64,000 nt of DNA from Lunularia cruciata (Eukaryota > Streptophyta > Marchantiopsida > Lunulariales > Lunulariaceae). Below the pieces are notes generated by a model. That model had not been told where the DNA came from and ran no database searches. It saw nothing but the letters and a program-made list of their open reading frames with translations. Of this stretch, positions 49,011-61,700 are shown in pieces. The DNA lies in the NCBI GenBank assembly GCA_948567375.1, contig OX419760.1, forward strand, positions 60,756,911 through 60,820,910. Reading direction: 5' to 3'. Every line of letters begins with the position of its first letter. The first letter of the stretch is position 1. Both the position numbers and the translations under genes were made by a program.

Positions 49011-51382
49011 TTGTTCATTATAATGGTTATGAGCAGATTAAAGTGCACTATTTATGTTGTTGTTTCTTTGTATTGAAGATTGCAGGTCACGTACATTGAT
49101 TGATATAGTTGGCTTTTTGCAGAAACCTTTTCTGCAAAAAGGTTATGTGCAGCTATCTTTTTTAAGTTTATGTGTTCTTCTCCCCTTTAGGACATACCAT
49201 GCACATTCTCAACGTGTTAATGCTATGTAAAATAGCATGGAAGAAGAATCGCACAGGAGTTCGCAAAGACAAAAGAAGAGTCCAGATATAGCCACATGGC
49301 TAGACCATATATAGCTTTCATTTATCCTCGTAGTTTGCCGATAACCATCCAGTTTAAAATGAACCACATTTAAACATATTCCATGTGACACTATTATCAG
49401 TTTTTGGCCCTCATTCATGATTCCTTTAATAAAACTATCATATGCATCTTTTGAACATCTTTTGGACAAGTATTTGGATTTTTTGTTACGTTATGATTTA
49501 GCAATGAACGAAGAGATATAAGCACGTGTAGCTTAACTTTTCCTTTGAACATTACGTTATACTTGGGCCTCCCTAAGTAAGACAACCATACGAATATCAT
49601 GACTATCTTAATACTTGATTGGATCTCTTCGTGCATTTCCATACGATCATTTCTAAACAGGATGATTTGTTTGTGTTAGAAAGTCGTGAACGAGGAAAAT
49701 ACGATACACTGATTGAATTTACATCATCAACTTGGCTATCAGTATGAATGTTATATGATTTTGAACCCCCTTAGACGTTGTACTACCAATAAACATAAAT
49801 ATAATCATCTCTCTTGGGGGTGATTAAGCTGTTACAAAGTTGCAGTGACAAATCGAGAGATAGAGATAAGTATCGTAAGGGCTCTGGCGAGCGGAACTTT
49901 ATGGTAGATGATTTAGTTGTAAGATGGGAAAGAAACCGTAAAAAATGCGTACATCTCTCTCCTTCCCCAAAAGATATTGGAGGGAAAAAAAGTGGAACGA
50001 CGCTGAATCTCCTCTAAAGAAGAGATTCCGGATTGACAAATGGAAATAGATAAATATTGATCAAAGATATTGTTGTATTGAATTCTAGACTTAAAAAGAA
50101 ACCTTCAGTTGAGTGAAATACCAATTTCAAGAAATATCCCTTGTAACTCTAAGGTGATACAAATCTGATACAAAAGGAAGAAGAATGTCCAAAAGGAAGA
50201 AGCGACGTCGTACGATAACAAGAGGAAAATCCAAAACATTCAAAAGAGACATATATGTGGTATCTCAAGTATCACCCGATTCCTTGAACTGGATCCATAG
50301 ACAAAAATTGAAGATAACGATGAAAACATCGATAGAGGGAGCCGTATGCTCCTTGCCAACACATCTCATCCCATAAAAGTAAATGGCGTGTTCCTGCCCC
50401 CAAGGGATGGAAATCTCACCCGATTCGTTGAACTGGATCAATAGTCAAAATTTAAGATAACATCCACAGAAGGATCCGTATAGCCCTTGCCAACCCTTTT
50501 CATCCCATCAAATAGATGACATGTTCCTTCCTTTAAGGGGTGGAATCTCGGGTCTTGCATGTCAAATGGATACATGTTCTCATAAAGTGCTTATTTCTAT
50601 CTTAATCATAATATTTGGCTTCACTTTATGCGGTTTTAGAGAATCCTAAATTCACCGTGGTTGAATACAGTACAAGAGAGTCGTAAAATGCACGTTCTCT
50701 ACAAGTTACTCGTGCCTATTGAGTCAAATAAGTTCGAGACCATTAGATCGAAGAAAAGAGAAGACGATTCTCTAGTAGTTACAAATTCGTGGCTATTGAG
50801 GCAATATGACTATAAAGAAACTCAACACAATAGAATACCATGAAAGAAAGGAAAAAGAAAATATCGAATGCAGAAAAACGCAAGGAACAAAAAGCAACTA
50901 GCCCCCAAAATAAAGGCAAAGTTTGTGAAGGAAAAGTTGACGAGAAAAGTTGAAGAGAAAACTGATATACTGCAAGTGTTGAACTATGTGATCAAAACCG
51001 TCTAATTCTCTTCGAATACACTTTTAAGAATGTGCCAGAAGAGACGGTGAGAATGTATTTTACCGGTACGTCCGGTGAAAAGAATGAAAATATCTTACGA
51101 CTCCATAGCGCCGTTGCGCTATTATGGAAACTTCAGAACATTTTGAGGTGACTAAATTCTGTTGAACGATACATATACCCCCTACGAACTTTATGCTTGC
51201 ACGTGCTAGATATTTGTTATCCGGGAGTTATTTGGGGCTCAGCATCATTTTGCCTTTTATGCTTTATCCTAGTTCACATTCCACTTTCGGGTGAGAATGT
51301 GTATCTTGGTTTTTCTTCGGGTGAGAATGTATAGCCGGGAGGGAGAGATAAGACGGGATAAGAAATATCTATATATATATAT
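49011..51382. other. Intergenic stretch
   Basis: No gene recognised. Lys/Arg-rich frames at 49,814-50,017 and 50,185-50,376 have no domain. A minus-strand frame at 49,469-49,209 contains KLIIVSHGICLNV, which recalls the second histidine motif of histidine phosphatases, but nothing else of that family is present. 51,230-51,380 contains a doubled TTCGGGTGAGAATGTGTA phrase. Confidence 0.4.
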
Positions 51383-51615
51383 TTGAGTGCTCTCTAGTAT
51401 ATAGCACTAGAGTGAATAGTCTATTTTTTTTGTTTTTCAATTTTGTTTCATTGGTATCTAGATCAAAGATATCGGAGAATTGAGTAAAACTATATATATT
51501 TTGAGTGCTCTCTAGTATATAGCACTCGAGTGAATAGTCTATTTTCTTTGTTTTTCAATTTTGTTTTATTGGTATCTAGATCGAAGATTACAGAGAATTG
51601 AGTAAAAAGTTACGA
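51383..51615. repeat. 118-bp tandem duplication with a primer-site-like end
   Basis: TTGAGTGCTCTCTAGTATAT begins at 51,383 and again at 51,501. Both copies run through AGTGAATAGTCTATTTT and TTGGTATCTAGATC. The last phrase resembles an initiator-Met primer site (TGGTATCAGAGC), so this may be the end of an LTR plus its primer site, duplicated. The rest of such an element was not found. Confidence 0.75.
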
Positions 51616-51899
51616 GAATCTTTAAATTTTTTATGGTTTAAAGTGATCATTATATAATCATCACATATTTGAGAGTGATGGGTTGAGAATTTTCATTTTT
51701 AATCTTTTGGAGTTCATGACTAAGTTCTATGGAAATTAGTTTTAAAATTTTGTAGATGGAAATTGAAAGTTATGAATACGTATAGTTTTTTAGGGTTTGG
51801 AGATATTATATTTTCTTATGTGAGTTGAGAGGTGAGGGATTGTGGTTTTGCAGATATGTAGAGGAACATTATGTGTTATTATCATTATTTTTGTGTTAG

Positions 51900-54800
51900 C
51901 CATGGCTACACCTCCCCATGCGAGATGACCTAGAGCAACTCAAGATACACCATGCTTGGTATGTCATCACCGCTTTACCTCGCAAGGGGTAAAGATCCAT
52001 GTGGGAAGGATACACAAGGACTATGATTGGACCACTCGGGATGCACACATGAGGTGAACGATCACATTGACAACAATGACACTCAAGATTATATGATTCT
52101 TCTATCCTTTCGTTGATCGTTCTAGGGATACCGATCGAGTCCTGGGAGTGGTTAGCTTCTCAAGCGTGATGCATTTTGGGGTTATTTAAGACTAATTTTC
52201 CATATCCACATTGATTCCATAGGCTACCCCGCACATTCCATGATGAGGCTAGATAGGCTTTTTGCCTACCACTTGATTGTTTTACATGTGATTCCTTGGA
52301 CGAGTTAGCATGATTCCTATTCTTCTTACTCGCTTGATGGTATCTTTGTTATGCTAGAGGGGGTTGTGCGGGGCATAGAGAGGTGGCTGCTAGATTTTGT
52401 CAATTTTGAGTGGGAGATTGGGTAGCCCTTCAAGAAGAGCTTGTTAGGGCTACACGGTTTAGGAGATAGGCATCACCACAGGATACCATAGAGTCCACTA
52501 GACATGGTAGGACATTGGGTCAAGCGGTAGATTTTAGTTGAGTAGCACAAGCGTTACACTCTTTGTCTATGGCGAGTCCTATTGATGAGACTATCTCTTC
52601 CCTACACTCACTACATCCTATAGCAATAGCGGGACTACCACTAGAGGTCTTAGATTATCAGTCTGAGCAACCTTTATGTCTTGATAGGTTGTTGTTTGCA
52701 CAAGCATTGTGCAATGCCCCTTGCTTGTCTTCAAGAGGCTTGTTAGGGATGGTTTATGTGCACCTTAGAGATTACTTTCAAGCAAATGATTCTTTTAGTG
52801 GTTTTACCGACTTGTTTCAGGTGGTTACAACAATAGTAAGAGAAGACATTTTATGTTTGTTAGCTGGGTGTTAGGTGTTAGTTGACTTCTTGCTATGGAG
52901 AAGGACACAAGGGGCATTAGACTGATTTTTATCGGAGAGATCTTTTTGCATCTGGTCAATTGTACCATTGTCTTTCACCATCATTCTCACTTTTGATAAC
53001 ACCTCAGTTCTATCAATTTGGAGTAGCTACACTTGGAAGATGTGAGGCTATATCTTTAGGCATTAGGGCAATCTTAGATATCCATCCGGAGTGGGTTGTC
53101 CTACAAGTGGATATTGAGAACGCTTTTAATAGCATCTCACGGGCATCTATCTTTAGAGAGCTTAGGGAAACCAGTGTATCCTTGGCAAGTCTTATTCCTT
53201 TTGTGCGGTCTTTTTATGGCTCTCTTGCTTCCATGTACTACTAGCACGATTGTTCATAGGAGGGAGTCACTATATTGGAGTCAACTGTTAAGGAGATCCT
53301 TTAGAGGAACCCTTATTTTGCCATGGCTCAATTTGGAGCTCTTGTATCTACCACTTTGGCCATGCTAGGTTGTGTATTTATCTCCTTGGCAAATAATATA
53401 CACATCATGGGCCCTATAGATCAGATTAGGCAAGCCTTTGACCACTTGACTACCGAGCTACATCTAGTAGGCTTGAAACTCAAGGTGTCAAAGTGCAAGG
53501 CATGGCTCCCTCTAGGTATCCCTCCCTACCTTGAGCCTTGGAAGCTCAAGCCTAGTCCATATGTATCACATCTACATATGGACTAGGTGTTCTTGGAGTG
53601 CTAATAGGATCCAAGGATTTTGTCACACGTTTCTTAGACACTGCCCTTGTAGAGGATGTTCTCCCATGTGGATGACCTTCCATTACTAGGAGATCCATAG
53701 GTGGCATTTGTTATACTATCCTCTACTATTGCTTGTCTACCATCTTACCTCATCTGTATATTTCCCCCCTCATTGTCCTTCCTATCACTTCTAAGAGCAT
53801 TTGATAGGAGGATTATGGGAGTCTTTGATGAAATTATTGGACCAGGGACATTTGAGTGTGTGACAAGGGATTTGGCACGTAGATAGATGGCTTTGCTGGT
53901 CTCATGTGGAAGGGTTGGTTTGCTATCTATGGAGAAGATGACACTTATAGCATTTTTGGGTAGTTGTGCTCTCTCGACATCTTTACTTTCCTCTCATTTT
54001 GTGGTTGTTGATAGGCCGGTTTTGGAGACTTATGTGATAGAGGTGGAGAGGGAGATCTTTTTCTCTCCAAATGTTATTGAGGCAAAAGAGAGATAGTCTA
54101 ACCCCACGGGCACAAGAGGAATTTTCATCTTTTGCTTCACTATCATCAGATTGGACAAGAGGTTTACAATCTTCCTTGATGGAGCGACAATGTGAGCATA
54201 CGCTACATTATCTCTTAGTTGACTTGTCCATTCCTCATGCTACTACAACACATCTTGCTCTAGTAGCGTGAGCTCCGCTCTTGCTCCGACAAGGATGCAA
54301 GCTCTTGGATCCTAGCTTGACCGTGCATTAGAGCATTTTGATTTGCACCAACTACTTTCTCTACAATGATGAGGTTTTGCCTAGGTTTGGTCCACCCGTA
54401 TGCATTTTCATGAGTCACTTGTGAGTGTAGTTCTACACTAAATGCAACCACGGTCCTTATGACACAATGTCCTTTTGGAAGACAAAGGATAGTTACACAT
54501 GATGCTATTAGGAACATAGTGTTTGCTATGGCACAAGAGAGTGGATACTTGGCTTGGAGTGAGCGTTCGTATGTTTTACAAACAACGTGTGTCAATGCAA
54601 ATTTATACTTGGTCGGAGATGATTAGGTGATAGCAGCGGATGTTGTGGTAACGGACCCTACATGAAATACTATTTTGGAGGGAATGATTACCCATCCCCT
54701 AGGATGTCCGGTGAGTGCTGAAGTAGGTTGTAAGGTCTCCAACTATAGGGGCATACAGCGAGGTCACCTCTTTGTTCCTCTAGCCTTGGAATTAGACACG

Positions 54801-55130
54801 ACATTTGACACATTTGTCAATGAGTGCATATGAGCTTATCATGTTAGGCGCAAAGTGATACCTCTCTCACTCTCATACTTTGTATCCATTGCTCTACAAA
54901 GTGCAAGGACTAGTGCAATCCATAGGAGAGCAATCACAGTAGGTGATGTTTCTTCGGATGTTCCCAGACTTTGTGAGGGCTTAGCACCATTTCTTCTCTC
55001 CTGCTTGACAGGGGTCTTCTTATCCTTCGTTTTTTATACTCGGTCACCTTCTTTCTTGTATACCTTGATGGGGTTTTCCATCCTTCTTGTCACCTATCCT
55101 TCTTGATGGGGTTGCCTTTATGTTGTTATC
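51900..55130 (+). mobile_element. Non-LTR retroelement copy C (decayed)
   Basis: The most complete plus-strand copy. It matches copy A from its 5' part (ATGCGAGATGACCTAGAGCA, near 51,920) through RT to the 3' tail near 55,130. It carries the RT blocks GVATLGRCEAISLGIRA and VDIENAFNSIS (53,010-53,140), a degraded ADD region (SLANNIHI near 53,390, where copy A has SLADDTHI), KVSKCKAW, the middle region and the C-terminal region. It ends about 660 bp upstream of the acyl-CoA oxidase start codon. Confidence 0.85.
52563..54890 (+). pseudogene. Broken polyprotein of copy C
   Basis: Frames at 52,563-52,874, 52,960-53,244, 53,323-53,586, 53,701-54,096 and 54,071-54,271 align block by block with copy A's polyprotein. 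Stops and indels separate them. The RT catalytic Asp pair is changed to Asn-Asn (ANN for ADD near 53,390), and the C-terminal zinc and nuclease part (54,370-54,850) is also interrupted. It cannot be functional. Confidence 0.8.
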
Positions 55131-55794
55131 CTACAGAGTCACCTTTGAGTTATCCGAGCCTCAGGGACTTTTATGTCACAGCCGCGACTTCCAGCGCTCA
55201 TCAAATTCGGATTCGGCGGTCGAAGCACTCGTGGACAAAAGCGCTACTTGCCAAGTGGAATAATAATTGGCCGTGAAACATCATCGGCAACAGTACTGTG
55301 TACGTAGAGAATCCGGACAGCCGGAACGAAAGGAGATGCATCGTGTGATCAAACTGACCCGGTGTACAGTTTGCCGACCAAGTTGACCGGCGATTGAGCA
55401 CCCCAATGCAGGGCGGAAGACACGACATTCGTCATTGGGAGGACCGCCTTTTAGTAACTTGATGGCCGACGATCCAGCATATCCAGGCGTCCCTGCGTAT
55501 TGATTCCGGCAGCTACTAAACGAAGAAGTCGTCTCCACGCACGACAAAGGTGTTCGTAAAGCTTCCATCGGAGCTCAACTGTCAGTGAGCGACGAATTGA
55601 GAAGCTGCGCTCGAAGTCACTTCAGTAAGGTCCGATCGAAATAGGATGATGGATATAATTTCAGTACTCGCACTTTAGCTGTAGTTCTTGATCCATTTAA
55701 CATCCTGATTTGAGGAACTGAGTCAGGAGTGGCAGAGGGGGTCAGAAGAGAACGATAGGAAGTTGTAATCCCGAGCGAAATTAAGCAAGGCAGC
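55131..55794. other. 5' flank of the acyl-CoA oxidase gene
   Basis: The likely promoter and 5' untranslated region. It is GC-richer than the retroelement side. A minus-strand frame of 95 codons (ATG at 55,568, ending 55,281) starts MEALRTPLSCVETTSSF and is Ser/Arg/Cys-rich with no known domain. It runs towards copy C. Confidence 0.45.
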
Positions 55795-58700
55795 ATGGGA
55801 GGAACGATGACAGAATCCATGGGACCTAGTACTCTGATGGATGAGAGACGCAAAACAGAGTTCGATGTCAATATGATGAAGGTTCTATGGGCAGGAGGAG
55901 AAGAGCTGCACAAAACGGAGAAGAGACTTAAGGATCTCGTTGCGAATGACCCGGTATGTATGATTTGCCTTCTTGTCGAAGTTGTCGCGCAGCTTCTTAT
56001 GTTTTGGATTTAGGTTTTGAATTTTTGGCATGGTTAATAGTGCTTGAAAGGTACTTGTCAACTACGATTTTGCTTGTCCGAGCACTTCATTCTGTTCGAC
56101 TTCGGAGCGATGGATCAATAGCAGGTGCTCGTTGTGTTGTTTCTTTGCTTTGCCTGGTACATCGATTAGGTGTTCGAGAAGGCTAGCCGGACAAGACTGG
56201 ACCGCAAAGCACTTTACAAGAATTCTCTTCGGAAGGCAGCACACGCTTGGAAAATCATCCAGGAAAAGAACTTATCAGGTCTATTACATAATCTATTTGA
56301 TTTCTTGGGTGACATGCCAATCGTGGAATTACCGAATTTATAAACCCGAGCTTGTAGAGTTTTTGGATAGAGCCTGGTAACTCCCATATGTGTTGAGTTC
56401 TGTGCTGCAGATCTGTAGTTCTACTAGGAAATCTAACCATGTTTTTTTTTGGCCTGCTTTGAGCAAATTGTTGGCAAAATGAAAATTTTCCTTCAGAGTC
56501 TCCCGAGTGCAACTTCTAGTCACGGAAGATCCTGTAGAGGACCGTGGTGGGTTTGTTCTTCTAGATTTGCTTTTGGTGGTGGCCTGGTGACCCTGCATCA
56601 GAGACATTTCGTTTGCTTTATCAGGGGCCCGTAGCTGATTATATCTGTTGATTGGTTTGACATTCTGACAACAGCGGAAGAAGCAGCAATGCTGAGACAT
56701 TTTGTTGACGAGCCGACTTATGGTGACCTTCACTGGGTGGGTGTCGGCCTTTTGCTGTCACTTCTTGATCACCCAGCTCCTTCTCCTATGGTTTTCACCT
56801 CAGACTGGTATATGACTATCATGAACAAGACCACGCCATGACATGTTTACAAACCTGTAAAATCCTTTCGTCACCAATCCATATGATTGGATGAATGTAT
56901 TGCAGGGCATGTTCGTACCTGCGATAAAAGGGCAAGCCACTGAAGAACAACAAAAGAAGTGGCTACCCCTCGCCTACAAAATGGCAATTATTGGCTGCTA
57001 TGCACAGACAGAACTAGGGCACGGATCTAACGTTCAAGGTCTTGAGACGGAGGCTACTTTTGATCCTTCCACCGACGAGTTTGTTCTCCATAGTCCGACA
57101 CTCACCTCAACGAAAGTGAGCTTCAGAAGGATCTCACAACAACACTTATCTGTTTATCACTTACTCGTCTTCTTGTTATAGATGTCGCACGGGAGAGTTG
57201 CTTGAGAAATTCAAATACTGTAGATCGATAAAAAAATTTTGATCAAAAAGTTGTGTCAAATTTATTACCCTTGTTTAAGGATAATATATTTAACATGTAA
57301 CGCACTTTTTAAGTGTTATGGGGGCTCGTTACCTTTTGTAATAGTGGCTGTGACCGTTCATGTTCCTGGAGCAAGGAGCAACTGACACTTTTGCTGTTCA
57401 CATTGACAGTGGTGGCCTGGAGGTCTTGGGAAGGCTTCTACTCATGCTGTCTTGTATGCTCGACTCATCACGGATGGGAGAGATTACGGAATACACGGTA
57501 AGACATTATGAATGCTGTTCATACGTATATGAGTGAGGTCGGTACTTGCCTTCTATCACGGAGGCAAATGGATGTCTTTAAAGTAGGAAGGTTAACGTTG
57601 ATTGATTTTTCTCTGGTGGTTAAAAACCGACTCAAACCCAAATTCAGAGTTCTTTTCTAACCAGCAGTGAGTTCGCCTATGACTATTCCATGATCATATG
57701 TGTCACTGGAATTTCCAGCATCTCATCCATTTAACTGCCGACGGAGTACAAACGGAACTCTTTTTCATTTTTCGTGTTCACTTCTGTACAGCTTTCATCG
57801 TCCCACTTCGGAGCCTAGAGGATCATAGACCTCTTCCGGGTGTGACAGTAGGAGATATAGGCGTGAAGTTTGGCAATGCCGGGTATAATGCCATGGACAA
57901 CGGCTATCTACGGTTTGACCATTATCGGATACCTCGCCAAAATCTTCTTATGAAGTAAGCACAGATCCTTACACAAATGTATCTGCAGCTAATCCAATTC
58001 TTCCTCGTCTCAAAATTTTGTTTCACTCACTCAAACTATGGCCATTTTAACTCGGACGCTCTGAACACCTTGAGAAACTGATGCAAGGGTACTTTCTATG
58101 AATTTCTTCAAGAGATAATTGGACTTCCAGTTCTTCCATCTTCTTGACCACTGCCAATTCCGTCTCTGAGTTATTGCAGGTTGGCTGCTGTGACAAAGGA
58201 GGGGAAGTATATCAAATCAGGTCAACCGAAACAAATTGGGTACGGTGCGATGGTCTATGTGCGCCAAAGCATCGTGAGAGATGCATCCATCATGCTTTCT
58301 CGTGCTGTTACTGTAGCAGTCCGTTATAGTTGTGTAAGGCGTCAATTCGGCCCTGGGAAGGGGAAGCCAGAAACTCAGGTACTTTGTCCTCTTCTTGCAG
58401 GAGAATCACGCTTAGAGTAAAGTCTCTTTCCAATTTCTACTTTGGCCTGACTGAATCACTTGATACATTTTTTTGTAAACTCCTCGTTTGATGTTGCAGG
58501 TGATTGATTATGCAACGCAGCAGAATAGACTCTTCCCGTTACTTGCTTCGGCCTATGCTTTCCGTTTTGTGGGCGAGTGGATGACATCGTTGTACAAGGA
58601 CGTCGTTGACCGGCTAGAGAGAAATGATTTTTCAACTCTACCTGAAGTACATGCCTGCACGTCCGGGCTGAAGAGCATAACCACTTCCGTAACGGCGGTT

Positions 58701-61700
58701 AGTGACTTTCTCCAGCTTAAATTACTTTTGCCTCAGACAAGTACTGCATACATATACAGTTGTGAGATTCTACACTCCAATTGCCAGCAATAGGAGTAGT
58801 GAGGAAAGGTGTAGGTTTGATACTGCTTCATTGGATTAGAATGTTGTACTACTATCGTGAAATTTGCATCAGGGTTCAAGAGATAACAAAGCATGGCTGT
58901 TGAGTCGAGGAAGTCCTCGCCCATTGAACCCCAGGTTTAGAAGAACTTAAAATGGACTGACCATACCAAAACAGAAATCTGCAATGGTATGGTCAAAATG
59001 CCATCACGTCATACATAGATTTGTGGTAGAAAATCATGTTGGTATTTCACGTTTTTGTCTTGAAATGAACGTCCTTATTCCATGCCATATATATCTGCAC
59101 GCTAATCGCTTAAATCTGGGAGACAATCTGCAGTCATTTTTTTATATCCTTATAGTAAGACAGTTCTGGCCTGGAGTAGTGACACAATCTTCCAGCAGTT
59201 AATGATCTCATTATTTGGCATTCAGGACGGCATTGAGGTTTGTCGAAAGCTCTGTGGAGGGCATGGCTACCTTTGTAACAGTGGCCTTCCCGAATTGTAT
59301 GCATCATACGTGCCAGCTTGTACATATGAGGGGGATAACACAGTCCTACTCTTCCAGGTAACCTTCAGCTCCTTTCATTCAATCACTGAGGGTACTGCAT
59401 AAGCCTGTTATTACACGTAATGCCTATACCATTGTGAAGAAGCGATCAGCCGTACTAGAGATCATTTCTAGAAAATGGGTCCATTTTCTAGAAATGATCT
59501 CTAGTACGGCTGCCGTTTGTTCCTTTCTTCCTTATAGTCCTCGTTCTATGTCTATATAACTTGTCGTTGTCAAATTTTACGGAGAATGGTTGTGAGCAAC
59601 TAAAGCATTAGATCTCTAGTGAATGTCTCATCTCTCTGATTCGTCTGTATTTTGATTGTAGGTGGCCAAATTCTTGATGAGAGCCCTCTCTCAGGTGGGC
59701 AGCGGAACGAAACCCATTGGTACAGCCGCATATCTCGGTGATATTCAACGGCTAGCTTCACAGAATTGCACCATTACTGAAGGTGATTAAATCTGCAATT
59801 TACTTGATAGACATAGAGATATCAATTTGGTAATAGTAAGGCATCAAGATAAAGATTCTCATGAAGATTTACCCGAGTTGCATGACCCGCTCTTCCGCTG
59901 TATAACCAATATATTGTAGGTTGATCATAAACTCGGCACGAGGAGTACTGGCATTCGCCCAGCTACTTCGGCACTGTGTTAGGCGCCGAGGAAGTCGTTA
60001 GTGCTTTCGTGAAGGCTTACTATGACCGTCTGTCTACTTCCTTCAGTTGTTTACCGTTTTAGGACTCAGGCGTTCATGGGCCATGCTGCGCTATACTATA
60101 TGTGAGAGAATGCATGTAAGTAGGGGGTCAATTGATAGAACTGCTGATAATCCCAGAACTGGGATTATATAAGTACATGAGCATACTAGATAGTACACCT
60201 TTGCTATCTACAAGAGTCGGAACATATAACTCGTGTATTTAATTTAACTCGTGTTAACAGGAACTAGTGAACAACAACATGTGATCATCAATCTAACACA
60301 ACGACTCATTATAATTCTAACACTATATCCAGTCCGTGTCTTGGCACTCATGAGTTTTCGAGCAGAAACTCGGTACGAGGGGTACTGACACTTACTCAGC
60401 TACTTTGGCACTGCATGAGGCACTAATGAAGTCGCATGTGTTTCGTGGAGGTTTACTATGGCCGCCTGCTGCTTCCCTTTGCTGTTTAGTGTCTCAGAAC
60501 TCAAGCGTCCAGAGCGCTTGTTGCGATATACTTTATATCCTGTCTTCTTTCGTTTCGCTCTCTTTACCCTGTTACACTTCGACGTGTCTCTGCAGCCACA
60601 CCATCCATAAGCTCTCGCATGGTTCCACTCCTCCATTCCCCAGCTAATTCCCTCCCTATCATTTTTCCTTCGCTCATTGCCTGATTCATGGTTTGACCTC
60701 CGGCGTCTACAGTGTTCCTACCTGACTCCAGCCCACGTTTTTAATTTCATCGTTCATGCACTGCTTACTGGCGGTCTATTACATAACGTATCCTATTTCT
60801 CGCAGTCTGTTTGAGTAGATGTTCTTGATTTCACACTTTCATGTTGTTTACTAGTCCGTTAGATATATGTTATTCTCAATTTGTTTCAATTGTGCCTTTG
60901 CTTCAGGTTACATTCGATGCATTCTACCTGATGAATTTATCACTATTCTAGCATTGTGAATCATGTACATTTTGCTTACCAAACATTTGCATTTCATGAG
61001 TTCTGGATAATCCGTTCCCAGAACGGCTCTCATATACCTATATATCCATGCCGTAGGTGCTTTCGTGGAAGTTTAACGTGGCCACCTTCTGCTTCCCTTA
61101 GTTGTTTAGCGTGATCATTTTCATTTCATGAGTTCTGGATAATCCGTTCCCAGAACTGCTCTCATATACCAATATATCCATGCCGAATGTGCTTTTGTGG
61201 AAGTTCACCATGGCCACCTTCTGCTTCCCTTAGTTGTGTAGCGTTCCAGGACTCAAGCGGCCATAGCACTTGTTGCAATTATCCAGTCCTCTTTCGCATG
61301 TGTCCTCATTTTTTATAACCAGTCCTCTTTTGCTGCGATTATCCAGTCCTTTTTTGCATCTGTCCTCATTTTTATAACCAGTTCTCTTTCGCTGCAATTA
61401 TCCAGTCCTCTTTTGCATCTGTCCTTATTTTTCATAACCAGTCCTCTTTCGCTGCGCTCTTGTTATACTGTTACACTTCGATATGTCTCTGCAAAAACAC
61501 CATCTACTCCGCTCCTGCATTGCTCTACTTCTCCCTTCCTCAGCTATTTCCCTCCCTATTATTTTTCACTCTCTCTTTGACTGCTTCATGGTTCATACCT
61601 GACGTTCGATCTCCAGTGTTCTTACCCGACTCCAGACTACAGTTTATTTTCTTCGTTCTGGTGATTGCTTATTGGTGCACACTGTTTTATATTTCTTGAA

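Noticed and set aside
49209-49469. Frame with KLIIVSHGICLNV, considered as a second histidine-phosphatase gene fragment
   Set aside because: Only the SHG motif is suggestive. The RHG motif and the rest of the fold are absent nearby, and the motif is too short to support a call.
49814-50376. Two Lys/Arg-rich open frames
   Set aside because: They show no domain, no splice structure and no conserved pattern; composition bias alone can explain them.
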